Shown: piece after piece, positions 60,042-64,000 of the stretch
Numbering within the stretch: the stretch's first letter is position 1
Layout of the letters: the number at the start of each line of letters is the position of its first letter
NCBI GenBank assembly: GCA_017591395.1
Contig: WEDG01001498.1
Span: 62,001-126,000 of the forward strand
Reading direction: 5' to 3'
Length of the DNA stretch: 64,000 bases
From: Schistocephalus solidus
Lineage: Eukaryota; Platyhelminthes; Cestoda; Diphyllobothriidea; Diphyllobothriidae
The notes under the pieces: model-generated
The model's database searches: none
What the model saw: only the letters and a program-made list of their open reading frames with translations
Told to the model about the DNA's origin: nothing
Made by a program: the position numbers and the translations under genes

Positions 60042-60549
60042 CTGCCTGCGGCAAACCTGAAACCTAACAATATCCATATTCGGCTTAGCACTCGTTGCCG
60101 TTTTACTTTGATAATGATATATTATGTAGAGCAGGCTTCGTTCTTATTCCCGTAAAGGGTCCGAATACAAGTGCTTTCAGGTCAGCATGAAGTAATCCTA
60201 ACTCAAACTCGCACTCTGCAAAATTATCGCGTTGTCACACCACTGTGCGAACCTAATTACCCATCAACGAATGCTAAGCCGAAAAAACAAAATGGATCTG
60301 GTCAGGTTTAGGTTAGCACTCTCCTTTCCTTCATTTAGCTCCACCCATAAAACCCCTATTACCACCTGTCCCATATAATTTGCTGGCCTATTCTTTGTTC
60401 CCTGAGCTGGATCACATAGTGCTCTTTTGCCTCGATTCCATTCGATGGTTGTTCGATGACCATTAACCCTCATGTTGGCAACGCTATTTTGACTACCCCT
60501 TCCTACGCATCTACCTGGTCAGACTCAGGTACTACAAAGACCAACTGAG
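60042..60549. other. Spacer between inverted PLE copies
   Basis: No protein motif seen. A run near 60144-60180 (GTTCTTATTCCCG, later GAATACAAG) resembles the right terminus of the TIR element family, but no opposite terminus was found. Confidence 0.4.
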
Positions 60550-61600
60550 CCCGACTTTTACCCGATTTACAGTTCACGATGGAAGCAGTGTAGGACAGTC
60601 TTCCATTCTTGGATGTTCCCGTCTGCCGCCATCTGGAAGGCAAATGATGACGTCAGCCTACTGAAAACCGATGATCACGTTTCAAATGCTCAGTTAGAAT
60701 AGGAGCCATCCATCGCAACACAAGCAATGCTGTGTATGCACGTTTCTCTGGGGGCTCTGTAGAGCCACAGGCTATCCACGAAATCGAATGCCACAAAAAC
60801 GGAACGAAGAGCCCTGTTAGCAAAAGTTATGGCAGCGCATTTTGTTTATGAAAGGAGTCTCGGATACCGGGGCTAAATTCCTCGCACCTCTCGGAAAAAG
60901 AGTTGCCCACCAGCTTACCTCATAAATTCTTCAGCAATTGATACAGCCAAAAGGCCCAGGAGAATTTGGCCGTTATCTACCGACTTCACTGCAAATGCCC
61001 GATGTGCAACTATATTGGAGAAACCAGACGATATCTACAAACAGGATTGCATGAGCATGGCTGCTCGAAGTTTGGACTCAAAGTCAGAGGTGGCAACGCA
61101 TGCCATGCAGATTGGTCACGTTGTCAACTTTAACCCCGTTGAAATCGTGGACCAAGACGAGGATCAGACGTCAAGACAGATAAAGCAAGCCTGTATCTCT
61201 ACCGACCGCTCAGTCACCAGCCACATTAATTTGCCTGCCTGCTATATGGTTTTACCAACCGCCTTGACAGGAGACCGTCATGGCGTAGGATAATCGGGGC
61301 CGCCAATCATCTCTGCGGCCAACGAGGGGGGAGGGTGAATCAAGCCGTAATGAGAGGCTAGCCGGCACAAATGCAGAACCGGTCAATGTGGGGGTGGGGG
61401 CAGCGGCGACACAATCTAAAGTGAGATGCGGGTCTAACGGAGCCAGACAGGCGGTCAAACATGAGCCAACCAACGAGCGGCATACAATGAGAGTGATGAG
61501 CGTAACTCTCCCAACGCTGACGACGCGGAGACGCAACCACTACCGGGATCGTCAGACACTTCCTAATTCTTTTGCCGTAAATGCCTCTTCTCCCTTTGGC
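60550..61600 (+). mobile_element. Decayed Penelope-like copy B, plus strand
   Basis: The end of the RT is visible near 60565-60640 as LLPDLQFTMEAV, a stop, then DSLPFLDVPVCRHLEG. A linker fragment near 60880-60930 reads FLAPLGKRVAHQLTS, then KAQENLAVIYRLHCKCPMCN and YIGETRRYLQTGLHEHG, so both GIY-YIG triads (V-I-Y and Y-I-G) are present. After a frame change at about 61050 the 61015-61293 frame continues SKSEVATHAMQIGHVVNFNP, EIVDQDEDQ, CISTDRSVTSHINLPAC. The 3' region to about 61600 matches copy A in inverted orientation. Stops and frame breaks make it non-functional. Copies A and B diverge from a common spacer of about 0.5 kb. Confidence 0.76.
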
Positions 61601-61911
61601 ATATTTCCTGCAAATCATATTTTCACCTAGGTGAATGTAAAATTAACAGTTCTAATTCCTACAGTGTTCTGCCTCAAAATCGCAGGCAGTAACAGAACTC
61701 TACCATATGTTACAATTCTATTATTTCAGATCGACTCGAGCTAGCCTGTACTACTGGTGGAATTGCACATCTTCCTCTTCCTACGCTCTTTAACGTGTTA
61801 AGCAGGGAGAACATGTGATAATGAGCACAACTGCTGCGAAAGTACGCCCTTCCTATCCAACAAGCTGCAGCTTCTGCTTCATAGCATAGCAGCTCAGGAG
61901 TGGTTACTAGT
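61601..61911. other. Spacer, nothing recognised
   Basis: About 300 bp between PLE copy B and the R1 repeat; no motif or repeat was assigned. Confidence 0.45.
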
Positions 61912-62165
61912 GTGTGATTTTGTTTTAAGTTATGGTGGATTTGCGCTGCATCTACTACGCTCTCTTCCCCCACCCCTCCAGGCTCCTATGCCCAGAAAAT
62001 CAGAGGCGCATTGGGCGCAGGTAACGGACACGACGTACACCTGCTCATGCGCGTGTGAGCACACCCCCACGTTCGGCATTTGTTATCAAATTGCTTGCGA
62101 ATAGCGCCTGCCGTACCCTTGTTGATGCAGCGCATCTACGACACCACCCGTTTAGGGGACACGTG
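61912..62165 (+). repeat. Dispersed GC-rich repeat R1, plus-strand copy
   Basis: It contains TGATTTTGTTTTAAGTTATG, TTTGCGCTGCATCTACTACG, a C-rich tract, CGCGTGTGAGCACACCCCCA, TTCGGCATTTGTTAT and CACCACCCGTTTAGGGGACA. The same words in the same order appear in the copy at about 63184-63470 and, in part, on the minus strand at 4.6-4.83 kb. Confidence 0.65.
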
Positions 62166-62421
62166 AAATATCCTCAGATGTGGGACAGATAACACCGGAT
62201 GCCCTCATCTGGTTTAGCCCGCCGGAGGAGATTCCCACTAGGCGTAGCCGTTAAGCATAGCCTCCCTTCGGAGATCCAGAGATAAGCGTCATCTGCCAAG
62301 TAATAAACTTGCGGAGCATTCCACACTCGCATAATGTAATCTATCATTCATACACGGGCCGATGCCTAACTAGGCACCACCTCAGTCCTTTTTCTTCTGA
62401 TAGCGTGCTTACGACTAGAAA

Positions 62422-62548
62422 CTGCACAATTACCATGACAACTGTACTATTTCGTGCATTCGTTCGGCAGAAACGTTGTTAAAGACACAATTGACGAGAA
62501 TAACGCGAAGCACTGTTTTATATATCGAATCATTTTACAGACATATCA

Positions 62549-62590
<42 letters not shown>

Positions 62591-62719
62591 ACCTGCACAA
62601 TTACCATGACAACTGTACTATTTCGTGCATTCGTTCGGCAGAAACGTTGTTAAAGACACAATTGACGAGAATAACGCGAAGCACTGTTTTATATATCGAA
62701 TCATTTTACAGACATATCA

Positions 62720-62769
<50 letters not shown>

Positions 62770-62907
62770 ACCCTGCACAATTACCATGACAACTGTACTA
62801 TTTCGTGCATTCGTTCGGCAGAAACGTTGTTAAAGACACAATTGACGAGAATAACGCGAAGCACTGTTTTATATATCGAATCATTTTACAGAAATATCAA
62901 ACATATC
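62422..62907. repeat. Three-unit minisatellite with embedded (AT)n
   Basis: Units start at 62422, 62593 and 62773 (spacings 171 and 180 bp), each with CTGCACAATTACCATGACAA. The roughly 130-bp unique part is almost identical in all three; one visible difference is GACATATCAAAC against GAAATATCAAAC in unit 3. Units 1 and 2 end in (AT)n tracts at 62552-62587 and 62723-62766, whose different lengths account for the different spacing; unit 3 ends CATATCAATTG without the AT run. The 145-codon frame at 62476-62913 is only this repeat read in one frame. Confidence 0.95.
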
Positions 62908-63114
62908 AATTGACTCTCGGTTTCTGTAAAGTCCTATGGACTTTGCAGGATTTAATACATTTATTGAGGTAATATTTCAGAGAAGCATATGGGATACATT
63001 TTTCGAACATATTATAGTTGATGCGACTTTAAAAAGTCCATCTATTGCTCGTAATTCGTACTGTTAGCAAATTTGTCAAATATTACTCATTTATTAATAT
63101 ACGACAGTTTGACC

Positions 63115-63470
63115 GTCATAGTCCAACGATGTCCACCGTATGCTCCACACCATGGTGGTGCAGGGACAATGCCTTGCGCGTGGATTAGTTTTAAGTGCTA
63201 GTAAACTTGCACTGCGGCTACCGCACGCTCTCCTCCTCCCTCACATTAGACCAGTGTCATGTCAGAGTTAAGAAGACCGGAGGTGGGAAAGGGCGCAAGT
63301 GGCTGGAACGGCCGGGGCCCCTAGGTCCTAGCCTTCCTAGGCGTGCCTCCACACACCCCATCTTCGGCATTTGTTATGGGAGCGCAACCCGAATAACGCC
63401 TGCCATGCACTGATGTGGGCACCCCGTTTTGGTCCAACGCATCTACCACGTCACCCGTTTAGAGGGCAAA
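63115..63470 (+). repeat. Dispersed GC-rich repeat R1, longer plus-strand copy
   Basis: It begins with CGATGTCCACCGTATGCTCC and ATGGTGGTGCAGGG, then GATTAGTTTTAAGTGCTAGT, TTGCACTGCGGCTACCGCAC, GGCGCAAGTGGCTGG, CCCCATCTTCGGCATTTG, CGCATCTACCACGTCACCC and GTTTAGAGGGCA. It is the most complete R1 copy here. The order of words agrees with 61912-62165. The start and end are approximate because no target duplication or terminal repeat could be identified. Confidence 0.62.
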
Positions 63471-64000
63471 GCTATTAATATGCACGCACATGAAATGCAC
63501 AACTGGTATTCTTTATATTCAGATTAGAGTATCGGCAGAATTAAGGATTGTGCACGATATCTGGCACGTTTATTTGATCTCGAGTAATCGTTCCCTACTC
63601 GTCAACAAAACATGTTCACCTTAGATCTGCAGTTTGATCAAGGGTTTATGTGTTTCAGGTGACCAGCATTTGCCGGAACTGCTTATAGCTACAGCAACTG
63701 AATGCACTCTTAAAATAATGGAAACTAAAGAGATCGGACGGAAATGCTGTAAGAATTAACATCGAAAAGTTAATTTCAAAGGTGGAAACCTTAAGAGATG
63801 TTATTTTTATATGCTTAAAACGTTTGATTTCAAAATATATAACTTTTACGATCATAGAAAACTTCGAAAATTTTACTTCTTCTTAGCTGACAAACTAAAT
63901 ATTAGTTTGAGGGTGTCTGTTAAATTTAGGAGTAAATTCAATACAGTATCTTCTCAAAATTAAATTTTATTAAGAAAAATGTGCTGACACATTTTAAATA
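63471..64000. other. AT-rich end of window, nothing recognised
   Basis: The minus-strand frame at 63655-63855 has no motif. No repeat was assigned. Confidence 0.45.

Noticed and set aside
61358..61618. 86-codon minus-strand open frame and its overlap partner at 61252-61536
   Set aside because: Antisense shadow of PLE copy B, matching the shadow of copy A.
62476..62913. 145-codon open frame with IYIYIY repeats
   Set aside because: It is the three-unit minisatellite and its AT tracts read in one frame.
1..64000. CRISPR array, prokaryotic operon, rRNA or spliced-leader RNA
   Set aside because: No spacer-repeat array, compact gene string, rRNA signature or spliced-leader-like sequence was seen on either strand.

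Overview
The window looks like a repeat-littered, gene-poor, AT-rich stretch of a flatworm nuclear genome. The best guess is a tapeworm of the Diphyllobothriidea (Spirometra, Schistocephalus or Dibothriocephalus type). That guess rests on an intron-containing animal GPCR, several Penelope-like retroelement (PLE) remnants with GIY-YIG endonuclease domains, a decayed APE/RT LINE with C2H2-type C-terminal remnants, and a tRNA-derived SINE whose core I associate from memory with diphyllobothriid genomes. I could not search a database, so the taxonomic call is inference. No bacterial or viral gene organisation, CRISPR array, rRNA or stand-alone tRNA gene was seen.

Layout. 0.3-1.4 kb: decayed PLE (RT plus GIY-YIG). 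4.4-4.8 kb: a GC-richer dispersed repeat (called R1 here). 4.8-20.6 kb: AT-rich desert holding one TIR element (13.64-13.98 kb) and SINE copies at 16.7 and 19.2 kb. 20.6-22.1 kb: two different PLE remnants pointing away from each other. 22-30.7 kb: desert. 30.74-37.84 kb: the only convincing host gene, a two-exon class A GPCR with a 5.5-kb phase-0 intron and a one-base frame break in exon 1. 39.6-44.9 kb: two more copies of the TIR element and a cluster of SINEs including a fold-back pair. 45.3-46.0 kb: a recent 347-bp tandem duplication. 47.7-48.5 kb: tandem plus inverted SINE copies between two (AT)n tracts, including a perfect 96-bp palindrome arm pair. 53.3-55.6 kb: SINE array and a large fold-back. 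56-59.3 kb: dead LINE on the minus strand. 59.5-61.6 kb: two related PLE copies in divergent orientation. 61.9-63.5 kb: two R1 copies flanking a three-unit minisatellite with embedded (AT)n.

How it fits together. One receptor gene sits in a landscape built by retroelements and a small DNA transposon family. The recurring structural theme is inversion: PLE remnants, SINEs and an unassigned 55-kb repeat are repeatedly arranged as divergent or fold-back pairs. The candidates for something not yet described are the GTTAGGG-rich TIR element family, the tRNA-Arg(UCU)-like SINE with its conserved stem-loop core, and the palindromic SINE cluster. The rest of the open reading frames look like chance or repeat-derived frames.
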